A stretch of DNA of 64,000 nt from DASQHW01 sp038238245 (lineage in GTDB: Bacteria > Actinomycetota > Acidimicrobiia > IMCC26256 > PALSA-610), in contig JBBRXX010000021.1 of the NCBI GenBank assembly GCA_038238245.1, positions 1 to 64,000 on the forward strand, read 5' to 3'. Positions 1 to 7,659 of this stretch are shown in pieces. The notes below the pieces were generated by a model, which made no database searches, was not told the DNA's origin, and saw only the letters and a program-made list of their open reading frames with translations. Both the position numbers and the translations under genes were made by a program. Numbering within the stretch: position 1 is the first letter of the stretch; every line of letters starts with the position of its first letter.

Positions 1-84
1 ACGCAATCCACCACGTGCTGCCCCTGACGTTATCCATCATATGGGCCGCCCACCCCGCCACTGGGGGGCTGCGCGTCCAATCAT

Positions 85-618
85 CTACGCGAGGTGTTGC
101 TGTTCGAGGTAGGCGACGACCTCGGCGGCGCACGCTTGGGGCGTCTTGCCGGTGGTGTCGATGCGCAGCTCGGGGTCGAGCGGTGCTTCGTAGGGATCCG
201 ATACGCCGGTGAACTCCGGGATCTCGCCGGTCCGCGCTCGTGCATACAGGCCCTTCACGTCGCGTGCCTCACACTCCTCGAGCGACGTCGCGACGTGGAT
301 CTCGACGAAGTGGTCGATCCAGCCCCGCACCTCGTCGCGTACCGAGCGATACGGCGAGATCGCCGCAGTCACCGACATCACCCCGTTCCGGGCCAGCACC
401 GACGCGACCCAGCCGATCCGCCGGATGTTCTCGTCGCGATCGGCCTTCGAGAAGCCGAGTCCCCTCGACAGGTGCTCCCGCACCTCGTCCCCGTCGAGCA
501 GCTCGACCCGGCGGCCGCGCTCACGCAACGCATCGACCACCACGCCCGCGATCGTGCTCTTGCCGGCACCGGAAAGGCCGGTGAACCACAGACAGCAGCC
601 CGACAACTCCTCGTTCAT
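85..618 (-). CDS. cysC: Adenylylsulfate (APS) kinase
   Basis: This 177-residue protein phosphorylates adenosine 5'-phosphosulfate to PAPS with ATP in the cytoplasm. The P-loop GLSGAGKST lies at residues 14-22, followed by LLDGDEVREHLSRGLGFS and the DPYEAP segment near the C-terminus, all typical of CysC; length is normal for the family. I chose the ATG at 618 because longer in-frame starts add an Arg-rich stretch unlike the family and overlap the divergent purF start. It is a stand-alone kinase, with no fused sulfurylase visible. PAPS is the donor for the two sulfotransferases in this window, so it could supply them as well as assimilatory sulfate reduction; that link is inference. Confidence 0.93.
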   Translation of the reverse strand: MNEELSGCCLWFTGLSGAGKSTIAGVVVDALRERGRRVELLDGDEVREHLSRGLGFSKADRDENIRRIGWVASVLARNGVMSVTAAISPYRSVRDEVRGWIDHFVEIHVATSLEECEARDVKGLYARARTGEIPEFTGVSDPYEAPLDPELRIDTTGKTPQACAAEVVAYLEQQHLA

Positions 619-692
619 GGGCGGGGAGGATACGGGAAGCTCTGCGCCGGGCCGGGCGTTGGACCGGAGTCCGGCCCGATCGACATGGGATA

Positions 693-2174
693 ATGATTTT
701 CTTGGACACCGAGCTGAACGGCTCCTCGGAGAGCGGCCCAAAGGACGCCTGCGGCGTCTTCGGTGTGTATGCCCCCGGCCAACCGGTGGCGCATCTGTCA
801 TACCTGGGCCTCTACGCCCTGCAGCACCGCGGCCAGGAATCGGCGGGCATCGCGGTCAGCGACGGCGAGACGATCACCGTGATCAAGGACATGGGGCTCG
901 TCACGCAGGTGTTCGACGAGCGCCGCCTCGCCCCGCTCGAGGGCCACCTGGCGATCGGCCATGTCCGCTATTCCACGACCGGCAGCAGCACGTGGCGCAA
1001 CGCCCAACCCGTCTACCGGTCCGTCGCCGACGCCGGCTTCTCGCTCGGCCACAACGGCAACCTCACGAACACCGAGTCACTCGCGAGCGACATGGGCATG
1101 CTGCCGGGCGTGCTCACCTCCGACAGCGAGCTCATCGGCGAGCTCGTCGCCCGGGAGTACGCCGACGAGCTGCGATCCGACGGCCGCGACCTCGAGCACG
1201 CGCTCGAACGTGTGTTGCCGCGACTCGACGGCGCGTTCTCACTCGTGCTGATGGACGAGGCGCATCTGTTCGGCGTCCGCGACCGTCACGGGTTCCGCCC
1301 CCTCGTGCTCGGCAAGGGCGAAGGCGGTTGGGTGATCGCGAGCGAGACGTGCGCCCTCGACATCGTCGGTGCGCACAACGTGCGCGACGTCGAACCCGGC
1401 GAGATGGTTGCGATCGACGCGACGGGCGTGCGCTCGATCCGGTTCGCGGACGCGCACCCGAAGCTCTGCATCTTCGAGTTCGTGTACATCGCGCGTCCGG
1501 ACACCCAGCTGTACGGCCACAGCGTGCACGGTGTGCGCCAGCGCCTCGGGGAAGAGCTCGCGCGCCAGGCGCCCGCCGCGGCGGACATGGTCATGCCCGT
1601 CCCCGAATCCGGTGTGCCCGCGGCCCAGGGATTCGCGCGCGCGTCCGGTATCCCGTACGGCGACGGCTTCGTGAAGAACCGCTACGTCGGTCGTACCTTC
1701 ATCTCGCCGAGTCAGAAGGAGCGCGGCACAGGCGTCCGTCTGAAGCTCAACCCGCTGCGCGACAACATCAAGGACAAGCGGCTCGTGGTCGTCGACGACT
1801 CGATCGTGCGCGGTACGACGACGCGCCAGACGATCGCGCTGCTACGGGAAGCCGGCGCAACCGAAGTGCACTTCCGGGTGAGCTCGCCGCCGTACCGGTG
1901 GCCCTGCTTCTACGGGCTCGATACGGGCAAGCGTTCCGAGCTGCTCGCGGCCGACATGTCGGTGGGCGAGATCGCGGACTATCTCGCGGTCGACTCGCTC
2001 GCGTACCTCGACCACGACCGTATGGTGGCGGCGACCGGCTCGCCGGCCGAGGCCTTCTGCAGCGCCTGCTTCACCGGCAAGTACCCCACGCCCGTGCCGG
2101 ATCACGACACGAAGCACGCGCTCGAAGCCGAGTCGCGCATGCTGCACGTGCCCGGTACCGTCGAACGCGCGTGA
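693..2174 (+). CDS. purF: Amidophosphoribosyltransferase
   Basis: First committed step of de novo purine synthesis: PRPP plus glutamine gives 5-phosphoribosylamine. The 493-residue protein has the N-terminal nucleophile glutaminase domain, with the catalytic Cys at residue 20 (DACGVFGVY) behind a propeptide that would be removed. The phosphoribosyltransferase domain carries VVVDDSIVRGTTTRQ at about residue 366, and the C-terminal Cys-rich stretch (PFYGLDTG, EAFCSACFTGKYP) resembles Fe-S-containing PurF enzymes. The ATG at 693 leaves a 19-residue propeptide. The stop overlaps the purM GTG by four bases (GTGA), so the two are translationally coupled. It is divergent from cysC with about 74 bp between them. 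Confidence 0.96.
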   Translation: MIFLDTELNGSSESGPKDACGVFGVYAPGQPVAHLSYLGLYALQHRGQESAGIAVSDGETITVIKDMGLVTQVFDERRLAPLEGHLAIGHVRYSTTGSSTWRNAQPVYRSVADAGFSLGHNGNLTNTESLASDMGMLPGVLTSDSELIGELVAREYADELRSDGRDLEHALERVLPRLDGAFSLVLMDEAHLFGVRDRHGFRPLVLGKGEGGWVIASETCALDIVGAHNVRDVEPGEMVAIDATGVRSIRFADAHPKLCIFEFVYIARPDTQLYGHSVHGVRQRLGEELARQAPAAADMVMPVPESGVPAAQGFARASGIPYGDGFVKNRYVGRTFISPSQKERGTGVRLKLNPLRDNIKDKRLVVVDDSIVRGTTTRQTIALLREAGATEVHFRVSSPPYRWPCFYGLDTGKRSELLAADMSVGEIADYLAVDSLAYLDHDRMVAATGSPAEAFCSACFTGKYPTPVPDHDTKHALEAESRMLHVPGTVERA

Positions 2175-3229
2175 GCGAACGCGACGACGAGAAGCTGACG
2201 TACGCCGCCGCGGGCGTCGACATCGCGGCCGGCGAGAAGGCCGTCGAGATGATCAAGGAACATGTGCGCTCGACGTTCCGGCCCGAGGTCGTCGGTGACA
2301 TCGGTGGCTTCGGTGGCCTGTTCGCGCTCGACTGGAAGCACTATCGCGAGCCGCTGCTCGTGTCGTCGACCGACGGTGTCGGCACCAAGGCCCTGATCGC
2401 CCAGCTCGCAAACCGGCGGCACACGATCGGCATCGACTGTGTCGCGATGTCAGTCGACGACATCGCGGCGCTCGGTGCGGAGCCGCTGTTCTTCCTCGAC
2501 TACATCTCGCTCGGCAAGCTCGTGCCCGAAGAGGTCGACGAGCTCGTTGCCGGCGTGGCCGACGGTTGTCGCCAGGCGCGCTGCGCGCTGCTCGGCGGCG
2601 AGATGTCGGAACACCCCGGCGTCATGGAACCGGGCGAGTTCGATCTCGTCGGCTTCGCGGTCGGCGTGGTCGAACGCGACGCGACCCTGCCCCGCGACGT
2701 GCGCGCGGGTGATCGCATCATCGGCTTCGCAAGCCCGGGACTGCGATGCAACGGCTACTCACTCGCGCGCGCCGCGTTGCTCGGGCGTGCCGGCCGCGAT
2801 CTCGAGGGGCCGGCGTGGGACGGGGCCCATCATTCGCTCGCCGACGAGCTGCTCACGCCGAGCGTCGTCTACGCACCCGCGATGCACGAGCTGACGGCGA
2901 AGGTCCCGGTGCACGCGTTCGCGCACGTGACGGGCGGCGGCATCCCGGACAATCTCGCCCGCGTGCTGCCCGACCGTTGCGACGCCGTGCTCGACCCGGC
3001 CACCTGGGAGATGCCGCGCATCTTCACCGAGATCCAGAAGGCCGGGGACGTCTCCGACGCGGAGATGCGACAGGTGTGCAACCTGGGCCTGGGGATGCTC
3101 GCCGTGGTTCCCCCTGAGGCCGAGCTGGGAGCCCTGGACGCGGTCCGGGCGGCCGGGCATGATGCCTGGGCAGTCGGCGACGTGGTCGACGGCCACCGCC
3201 GGGTGCACCTGGGCTCAAAAAACCCGTAA
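2171..3229 (+). CDS. purM: Phosphoribosylformylglycinamidine cyclo-ligase (AIR synthetase)
   Basis: Fifth step of purine synthesis: ATP-dependent closure of FGAM to aminoimidazole ribotide. The GTG start at 2171 lies inside the purF stop (GTGA) and gives 352 residues, close to the usual 345. Visible family motifs are YAAAGVDI at the N-terminus, the STDGVGTK nucleotide-binding loop at about residue 68, LGGEMSEHPG, and GGGIPDNLARVLP near residue 257. The reading frame stays open upstream across purF, but that part is antisense or out of frame and lacks homology, so the coupled GTG is the better start. A small GC-rich region with an A-run follows the stop; I do not see a strong terminator. Confidence 0.96.
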   Translation: MSERDDEKLTYAAAGVDIAAGEKAVEMIKEHVRSTFRPEVVGDIGGFGGLFALDWKHYREPLLVSSTDGVGTKALIAQLANRRHTIGIDCVAMSVDDIAALGAEPLFFLDYISLGKLVPEEVDELVAGVADGCRQARCALLGGEMSEHPGVMEPGEFDLVGFAVGVVERDATLPRDVRAGDRIIGFASPGLRCNGYSLARAALLGRAGRDLEGPAWDGAHHSLADELLTPSVVYAPAMHELTAKVPVHAFAHVTGGGIPDNLARVLPDRCDAVLDPATWEMPRIFTEIQKAGDVSDAEMRQVCNLGLGMLAVVPPEAELGALDAVRAAGHDAWAVGDVVDGHRRVHLGSKNP

Positions 3230-3239
3230 AACTCCACGG

Positions 3240-3578
3240 GGGACTCCAGGTGTAAAGCGGCCTACGATCGGGTACGAAGGCGTCCTTCGAGTGCTTTGTG
3301 ACAGGACCGCCTGGTTGTCCTAGAATAGTGCTGAAGACCTATGCGGGAGAGAACACACACACGTAGCGTGTTCAGGACGGCACGGGAAGTGGGAAGCCGT
3401 GACGAGTTCGGGTGGAGGATGCGCCGCATGTGTCGCATGTATGCCTTCGTACCTCTCGGGTCCGACACGGGTGACATGGACGTCGGAAACCGCCCGGACG
3501 TGGGGTACGAACAGCAATTCCCTCGCACGTTCCGTGGTTGATGCGCAAGCGTATGGACCCTGACATCAAGGTGGAGCC
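3240..3578. other. Intergenic leader between purM and the bldC-like gene
   Basis: This 340-bp stretch holds a good housekeeping promoter (3298-3326, listed separately) and then about 245 nt of probable 5' leader. A 66-codon plus-strand reading frame (3341-3541) occupies much of the leader, but its third-position GC is mixed and I recognise no homologue, so I do not call it a gene. It could be a leader peptide or simply untranslated RNA. No known riboswitch class was recognised. Confidence 0.5.
3298..3326 (+). promoter_or_regulatory. Predicted sigma-A type promoter for the bldC-like gene
   Basis: A -35-like hexamer GTGACA (3298-3303, five of six to TTGACA) is followed by exactly 17 bp and a -10-like TAGAAT (3321-3326, five of six to TATAAT). 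Transcription would start near 3333, leaving a leader of roughly 245 nt before the ATG at 3579. No other candidate of this quality was noticed upstream of the gene. Confidence 0.6.
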
Positions 3579-3776
3579 ATGGAACCCCACGACGACGACG
3601 CCCTCCTTACCCCATCGGAAGTTGCGGCGATGTTCCGCGTGAACCCGAAGACCGTCACGCGCTGGGCGCGTGCGGGCAAGATCTCTGCGATTCGTACGCT
3701 CGGCGGCCATCGCCGATTCCGTGCGAGCGAGATTCGTACATTCCTCGAACAGGTCGAGGAGAGCGATCGGATCTGA
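3579..3776 (+). CDS. bldC: BldC-like MerR-family DNA-binding regulator
   Basis: A 65-residue protein consisting almost only of a MerR-type winged helix: LLTPSEVAAMFRVNPKTVTRWARAGKI followed by TLGGHRRFRASEI. Size and sequence match actinobacterial BldC, which binds direct repeats cooperatively and controls developmental timing in Streptomyces. No effector domain is present. AAGGTGGAG precedes the ATG at 3579 by about 5 nt and serves as ribosome-binding site. The gene is monocistronic: it has its own promoter and long leader and ends in a strong bidirectional hairpin before the convergent tRNA cluster. The role in a non-sporulating relative is unknown; general transcription control is likely. 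Confidence 0.88.
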   Translation: MEPHDDDALLTPSEVAAMFRVNPKTVTRWARAGKISAIRTLGGHRRFRASEIRTFLEQVEESDRI

Positions 3777-3820
3777 CGCCCGCCCCGGCGTCACTCACGT
3801 CGTTTTTCGAGACAATTACG

Positions 3821-3852
3821 AACGCGGCGCCCGATGCTCCGGGCGCCGCGTT
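3821..3852. terminator. Bidirectional hairpin terminator between bldC-like gene and tRNA-Phe
   Basis: Perfect 13-bp inverted repeat (3821-3833 with 3840-3852) with a 6-nt loop, followed on the plus strand by TTTCG. It lies between convergent transcription units, so it probably ends both the bldC-like mRNA and the tRNA-Glu-Asp-Phe transcript. Confidence 0.8.
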
Positions 3853-3895
3853 TCGCGTGTGCGTGGCTTCGTGGGCGTGGCTTGTTGGAGGACAG

Positions 3896-3968
3896 TGGCC
3901 GGGACCGGCGTCGATCCGGTGACCTCGCGCTTTTCAGGCGCGCGCTCTGCCAACTGAGCTACCCGGCC
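3896..3968 (-). tRNA. tRNA-Phe (GAA)
   Basis: The minus strand folds into a canonical 73-nt cloverleaf: acceptor GGCCGGG/CCCGGCC, D-stem GCTC/GAGC, anticodon loop CTGAAAA with anticodon GAA, T-arm ACCGG/CCGGT, discriminator A. The 3' CCA is not encoded. It is the last gene of a three-tRNA minus-strand cluster (Glu, Asp, Phe), an arrangement common in actinobacteria. Confidence 0.96.
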
Positions 3969-4004
3969 GTGTTCCCGGGGTCGATGTGGGTCTCCCCCGA
4001 AGAG

Positions 4005-4079
4005 CGGTCCTGACGGGATTTGAACCCGCGGCCTCCGCCTTGACAGGGCGGCGTGCACTCCAAACTGCACCACAGGACC
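4005..4079 (-). tRNA. tRNA-Asp (GTC)
   Basis: Minus-strand cloverleaf: acceptor GGTCCTG/CAGGACC, D-stem GTGC/GCAC, anticodon stem CCGCC/GGCGG with loop CTGTCAA (anticodon GTC), T-loop TTCAAAT, discriminator G. The 3' CCA is not encoded. Middle gene of the Glu-Asp-Phe cluster, about 36 bp from tRNA-Phe. Confidence 0.96.
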
Positions 4080-4119
4080 TTGTTGTGGTCGGCGTGCGGT
4101 CGGCCCGCTCTCGCCTTGT

Positions 4120-4191
4120 GCCCCCAGGGGAGTTCGAATCCCCGTTACCGCCTTGAAAGGGCGGCGTCCTAGGCCACTAGACGATGGGGGC
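4120..4191 (-). tRNA. tRNA-Glu (TTC)
   Basis: Minus-strand cloverleaf: acceptor GCCCCCA/TGGGGGC, anticodon stem CCGCC/GGCGG with loop CTTTCAA (anticodon TTC), T-arm GGGGA/TCCCC, discriminator A. It is promoter-proximal in the three-gene cluster; a TACGAT -10-like element (minus strand, 4213-4218) lies about 20 bp upstream but its -35 is weak. Confidence 0.96.
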
Positions 4192-4286
4192 TCGTCTCCA
4201 CTGGAGGGGAGCATCGTAGCAGCCGGATGCCCTTTTCATCCCGGGTGGCCCGGGCTCGGAACCCCGTTCGTCGCTACGGTGACACT

Positions 4287-4733
4287 GTGCGCAAAGGGCT
4301 CGCGTGTGGCGTTTCGTTGTGCGTGGTCGCGTGCCTCGGTGCGTGCAGCTCCGGCACTTCGCGTGGCGCCCAGAAGGCCGCGCCCAAGGAGTCCCCGTGC
4401 CCGCTCGTCGCGCGTCTCGACGCGACCGCGGCAACGGTCGCGCATGCTGACGTCTCCGATCCGGCCGTGTTCAACCTGACGCTCGCCGCCGCAGTCGATC
4501 GGTACGTGGCGACGGTGCGCGCGCTGAAGCGCGTGACGCCCGAGGATCTCCGGGCGGACCTCGATCGGATGGAGGCTGCCGTGCATCAGTACCGCTTCCA
4601 GGACGCCGCGAGCGCACGCGCGTCCCTCGACGCCTTCGCGGCGAGCGCCTGTGGGGGCACGGTCGCGAGCGTCGGCACCGGCACGAGCGTCGGACCGACC
4701 ACGGTCGCGCCCACGACAACTCCTGGAGCCTGA
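4287..4733 (+). CDS. Small secreted lipoprotein of unknown function
   Basis: A 148-residue predicted lipoprotein. The GTG at 4287 gives VRKGLACGVSLCVVACLGAC, a short positively charged signal peptide ending in the lipobox LGAC; an ATG at 4227 would add 20 residues in front of a good signal peptide and is less likely. The mature part has a Ser/Gly linker, then a roughly 90-residue helical region with two Cys (PCPLVARL and SACGG), and a Thr/Pro-rich low-complexity tail (TTVAPTTTPG). It starts about 95 bp from the divergent tRNA-Glu. I do not recognise a family; it is probably tethered to the outer face of the membrane. Confidence 0.65.
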   Translation: MRKGLACGVSLCVVACLGACSSGTSRGAQKAAPKESPCPLVARLDATAATVAHADVSDPAVFNLTLAAAVDRYVATVRALKRVTPEDLRADLDRMEAAVHQYRFQDAASARASLDAFAASACGGTVASVGTGTSVGPTTVAPTTTPGA

Positions 4734-4852
4734 CGGTCCGGCATCCCGGGCGCGGGGCGGCTTGCGGGGGCTCGGACGCAGCACTCTCCGTCACCGTCCA
4801 CGGGCGGACTACCATGCCTTGACCAATTGGCAAATGAGAAATGAGTTGTTTC

Positions 4853-5053
4853 GTGGCACAAGGCACTGTGAAATTCTTCAACGCCGAAAAGGGTTACGGC
4901 TTCATCTCGCGCGAGCAAGGTGACGACGTCTTCGTTCACTTCTCGGCCATCCAAGGCGAAGGGTACAAAACCCTTCAGGAAGGTCAGCGTGTCGAGTTCG
5001 ACACGGCGCAAGGCCGTAAAGGCGAAGAAGCGCAGAACGTCCGCGTGGTCTGA
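4853..5053 (+). CDS. Cold-shock domain protein (CspA family)
   Basis: A 66-residue single cold-shock domain: GTVKFFNAEKGYGFIS (RNP1 KGYGFI) and DDVFVHF (RNP2), ending AQNVRVV. It binds single-stranded nucleic acid and acts as an RNA chaperone. I prefer the GTG at 4853 (VAQGTVKFF) because family members start at this point and a GAG element sits 7 nt upstream; an ATG at 4841 would add MSCF. The preceding 119 bp contain a palindrome CCAATTGG (4823-4830) but no clear promoter. A strong GC hairpin follows the stop. Confidence 0.92.
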   Translation: MAQGTVKFFNAEKGYGFISREQGDDVFVHFSAIQGEGYKTLQEGQRVEFDTAQGRKGEEAQNVRVV

Positions 5054-5074
5054 CGAACCGCGTACCTCGTACAG

Positions 5075-5101
5075 GCCGCCGGCGCGATTCGTGCCGGCGG
5101 C
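5075..5101 (+). terminator. Hairpin downstream of the cold-shock gene
   Basis: A 9-bp perfect stem (5075-5083 with 5093-5101) with a 9-nt loop, 22 bp after the csp stop. There is no U-tract, as is frequent in high-GC actinobacteria, so termination is likely but not certain. Confidence 0.55.
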
Positions 5102-5130
5102 CCGTTCGCGAGAGGAGTGAGATCATCGAG

Positions 5131-6300
5131 ATGAGCGGGCTCGATGCGCGCCGGATCGCCGACCAGGCGTGCGCGCAGACCGGCCTCTCCGACCTCGGCG
5201 AGGACACCTGGCAAGAAGGCCTCGAGCGTTTGGTCGACTCGCTCCGTCGAGACGCCCGCCTCAACGAGCTCGGCACCGCCGTCGTCGAGGGTGAGCTCGT
5301 CCGGTATCTCGGTGATCGTCTGCAGATCGTCGCCGATCGGCATGCGCATCCCGCGCGCGCTGATGTCGACGTCGTGCCGCCGATCGTGATCGTCGGCCAG
5401 GGTCGTACCGGCACGACGATCCTGCACGATCTGCTCGCGCAGGATCCCGCAACGCGCGTCCCGCGTACATGGGAAGTCGATCGGCCGAGTCCGCCGCCCG
5501 AGACGGCGACGTACGAGACGGATCCCCGCATCGCGGAGGTCGACGCGACCCTCGATGGGATCGATCTCGTGCTGCCCGGCTTCCGCGCGATGCATCCAAT
5601 GGGCGCGCGCTTGGCGCAGGAGTGCGTACGCATCACCGCGGGCGACTTCCGGAGCATGATCTTCCCGACCCAATACCGGGTGCCGTCGTACGCGCGGTGG
5701 CTGTTGTACGAGGCCGACATGCGGCCCGCGTACCGGTGGCACCGCGTGTTCTTGCAGCACCTGCAGACGCGCCATCGTCGGGCGCGGTGGGTGCTGAAGT
5801 CGCCGGGACACATCTGGTGTCTCGACGCGTTGCTCGCCGAATATCCCGACGCCCTGCTCGTGCAGACGCACCGAGACCCGCTGCGCATCGTCGCGTCGCT
5901 CGGTTCCCTGATCGCAAGGCTGCGGCAGTTGTCGAGCGACGACACGTCGATCCCGTCGGCAGCGTCCGAGTTCGCGGACTATGTCGTCGAGGGCCTCGAC
6001 CGCTCGGTGACGGCGCGCGAAGACGGCACGGTGCATGCCGACCGCGTGGTCGACGTGCAGTTCGCCGCGTTCATGGCCGACCCGTTCACGACGATCCGCA
6101 CGGTGTACGAGCGTCTCGGTCTCGAGCTCGACGACGTCGCCGAGCAGCGCATGCGCGCATTCCTCGCGGCCAACCCCCAGGACAGGTTCGGCGGCCACCA
6201 CTACACGTTCGCCGAGACCGGCCTGGACGAGCGCGCACTGCGCGAACGGGTACGTCGTTACCAGGAGCACTTCGACGTCCCCAGCGAGCCCGTCGCCTGA
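5131..6300 (+). CDS. Sulfotransferase family protein
   Basis: A 389-residue cytosolic protein of the PF13469-type sulfotransferase family. The PAPS 5'-phosphosulfate loop is IVIVGQGRTGTTILHDLLA at about residues 86-104, and a 3'-phosphate-binding element VQTHRDPLRIVAS lies near 244-256, preceded by RWVLKSPGH. It would transfer sulfate from PAPS to an unknown small acceptor. The ATG at 5131 follows AGAGGAG with a somewhat long spacing of 13 nt. A second member lies at 22788-24044 on the other strand, so two paralogous enzymes share the window with CysC, the PAPS producer. Acceptor specificity cannot be read from the sequence. Confidence 0.82.
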   Translation: MSGLDARRIADQACAQTGLSDLGEDTWQEGLERLVDSLRRDARLNELGTAVVEGELVRYLGDRLQIVADRHAHPARADVDVVPPIVIVGQGRTGTTILHDLLAQDPATRVPRTWEVDRPSPPPETATYETDPRIAEVDATLDGIDLVLPGFRAMHPMGARLAQECVRITAGDFRSMIFPTQYRVPSYARWLLYEADMRPAYRWHRVFLQHLQTRHRRARWVLKSPGHIWCLDALLAEYPDALLVQTHRDPLRIVASLGSLIARLRQLSSDDTSIPSAASEFADYVVEGLDRSVTAREDGTVHADRVVDVQFAAFMADPFTTIRTVYERLGLELDDVAEQRMRAFLAANPQDRFGGHHYTFAETGLDERALRERVRRYQEHFDVPSEPVA

Positions 6301-6405
6301 CGCCGCGCCGCTCTACCGCGGGTTGTGCCTGTCGCGCAGGTGCTGACTTTCGTCGTCATGCGGGGGACGATCGGGGGCTCGGGAACCGAGGCTTGACCTC
6401 ATTCG

Positions 6406-6432
6406 TCATATGTATGATGATCATAAGTATGA
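6406..6432. promoter_or_regulatory. 27-bp palindrome over the marR start: probable autoregulatory operator
   Basis: The sequence reads TCATA-NN-TATGAT-N-ATCATA-NN-TATGA, a palindrome in which 22 of 26 flanking positions pair around a central G at 6419. It covers all candidate start codons of the MarR gene (6414, 6417, 6429). It is strikingly AT-rich against the GC-rich background. Palindromes of this kind are the usual MarR-family binding sites, so negative autoregulation of this gene and the downstream hydrolase is likely (inference). Confidence 0.72.
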
Positions 6433-6965
6433 GGGAATGGCGGGAGCGGGTAGAGCTTCTGGAACTGGGCGCCGGTGCGCCGGTCCGCCGAGTTCCACTG
6501 GCGCTGGCTCGACGCTTCCTTCAGATCTGCACCACCGCAGGAGCCGAGGCGGTGAGCAAGGCCGGCCTGACCCCGCAGGAGTTCGCGGTAATGGCCTACG
6601 TGAACTCCACCGACGGGGAGCCCGACTTGGACCAGAGCGCGCTCGCCGCGCGCCTCGGCGTCGACCGCAACACCACGAGCCTGCTCGTGGGGAGCCTCGA
6701 AACCAAAGGTCTCGTCACACGGCGAGTCAGCGACGCCGATCGACGGGCACGGCTCATCCGGCTCACGCCAAAGGGCGAGAGGTTGCTCGACAGGCTTCAC
6801 CCGCCCGCGCTTGCGCTGCAGCAGCAGATTCTCGACGTGCTCGATCCCGCGGAACGCGAGCTCTTTATCGACATGCTCGTGCGCGTCATAGAAGCCAACG
6901 CCGACCGCGCCCGACCCGGTGCCGGCCGACGCCAGCGCAACGGCAACGGACGAATCAGTACCTGA
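6429..6965 (+). CDS. MarR-family transcriptional regulator
   Basis: A 178-residue winged-helix regulator. The MarR core is visible: FLQICTTAGAEAVSKAGLTPQEFAVMAYV, DQSALAARLGVDRNTTSLLVGSLETKGLVTRR (recognition helix) and the wing DRRARLIRLTPKGERLL. The tail is Arg/Gly-rich and probably disordered. The start is uncertain: ATG codons at 6414, 6417 and 6429 all lie inside a 27-bp palindrome and none has a convincing Shine-Dalgarno, so translation may be leaderless. I list the innermost. The stop is 16 bp before the ATG of the cysteine hydrolase, implying one operon. The ligand is unknown; the substrate of the partner enzyme is a reasonable candidate. Confidence 0.85.
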   Translation: MREWRERVELLELGAGAPVRRVPLALARRFLQICTTAGAEAVSKAGLTPQEFAVMAYVNSTDGEPDLDQSALAARLGVDRNTTSLLVGSLETKGLVTRRVSDADRRARLIRLTPKGERLLDRLHPPALALQQQILDVLDPAERELFIDMLVRVIEANADRARPGAGRRQRNGNGRIST

Positions 6966-6981
6966 AGAGAGAAGGACACGC

Positions 6982-7659
6982 ATGCGACTCCAAGCGCGAC
7001 CCGAACCCGTCGACCTCGACCCAACCCGAACCGCGATGCTCGTCATCGACATGCAGAACGCATTTGGCTCACCCGGCGGAATGTTCGACCGAGCCGGCGT
7101 CCCTATCGTCAGCATCCAGGACGCCGTCGCACCCACGCGTGCCGCCGTCGAGGCAGCCCGGCAAGCAGGACTCAAGATCATCTACCTCAAGATGGGCTTC
7201 CAGGCCGACCTGTCCGACCTCGAAACCAACGGCGGCGCACAGGAGCATTTCTTCGCGCACATGGGCATCCTCGACGGCGTGCTCACGCGAGACGAGTGGG
7301 GCTCTGACATCCTCGACGAGCTCACCCCGGCCCCTGACGACACAGTCGTATACAAGACGCGCTTCAGCGGCTTCTACGAGACCAACCTCGACGACCTGCT
7401 CCGGGCGGCGGACATCACACACCTCATCGTGACCGGCTGCACGACAAGCATCTGCGTCGAGTCAACGGTGCGTGACGCCTTCTTCCGCGACTACCACTGC
7501 ATCGTCCTCGAAGACTGCACCGCTGAGCCCATGGGCGCCAACCTCAGTCGCAGCAACTACGACGCCACGCTCCTGCTCGTGGAACGCGTCTTCGGGTCGG
7601 TCTCCACCGGGTCAGATCTGGTCGAGACAGTCCAACGGGAGATGATCGCATCGCGCTAG
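6982..7659 (+). CDS. Isochorismatase-like cysteine hydrolase (RutB-like)
   Basis: A 225-residue amidohydrolase of the isochorismatase fold. The catalytic triad is visible: Asp23 in MLVIDMQNAF, Lys at about 125 in VVYKTRFSGFY, and Cys at about 158 in GCTTSICVESTVRDAF. The combination of YKTRFSGFYET and the CTTSICVESTVRDA block is closest to RutB-type ureidoacrylate/peroxyureidoacrylate hydrolases. No other rut gene is nearby, so the substrate is open; nicotinamidase is less likely. A strong AGAGAGAAGG sequence precedes the ATG at 6982. It is cotranscribed with the MarR gene just upstream. Confidence 0.85.
   Translation: MRLQARPEPVDLDPTRTAMLVIDMQNAFGSPGGMFDRAGVPIVSIQDAVAPTRAAVEAARQAGLKIIYLKMGFQADLSDLETNGGAQEHFFAHMGILDGVLTRDEWGSDILDELTPAPDDTVVYKTRFSGFYETNLDDLLRAADITHLIVTGCTTSICVESTVRDAFFRDYHCIVLEDCTAEPMGANLSRSNYDATLLLVERVFGSVSTGSDLVETVQREMIASR

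Noticed and set aside
209..2170. Open frame continuing upstream of purM to position 209
   Set aside because: It runs through cysC antisense and purF in another frame with Arg/Pro-rich composition; purM homology starts at the coupled GTG 2171.
3341..3541. 66-codon gene upstream of the bldC-like gene
   Set aside because: Mixed codon third positions, no clear ribosome-binding site and no known homologue; kept only as a possible leader peptide.
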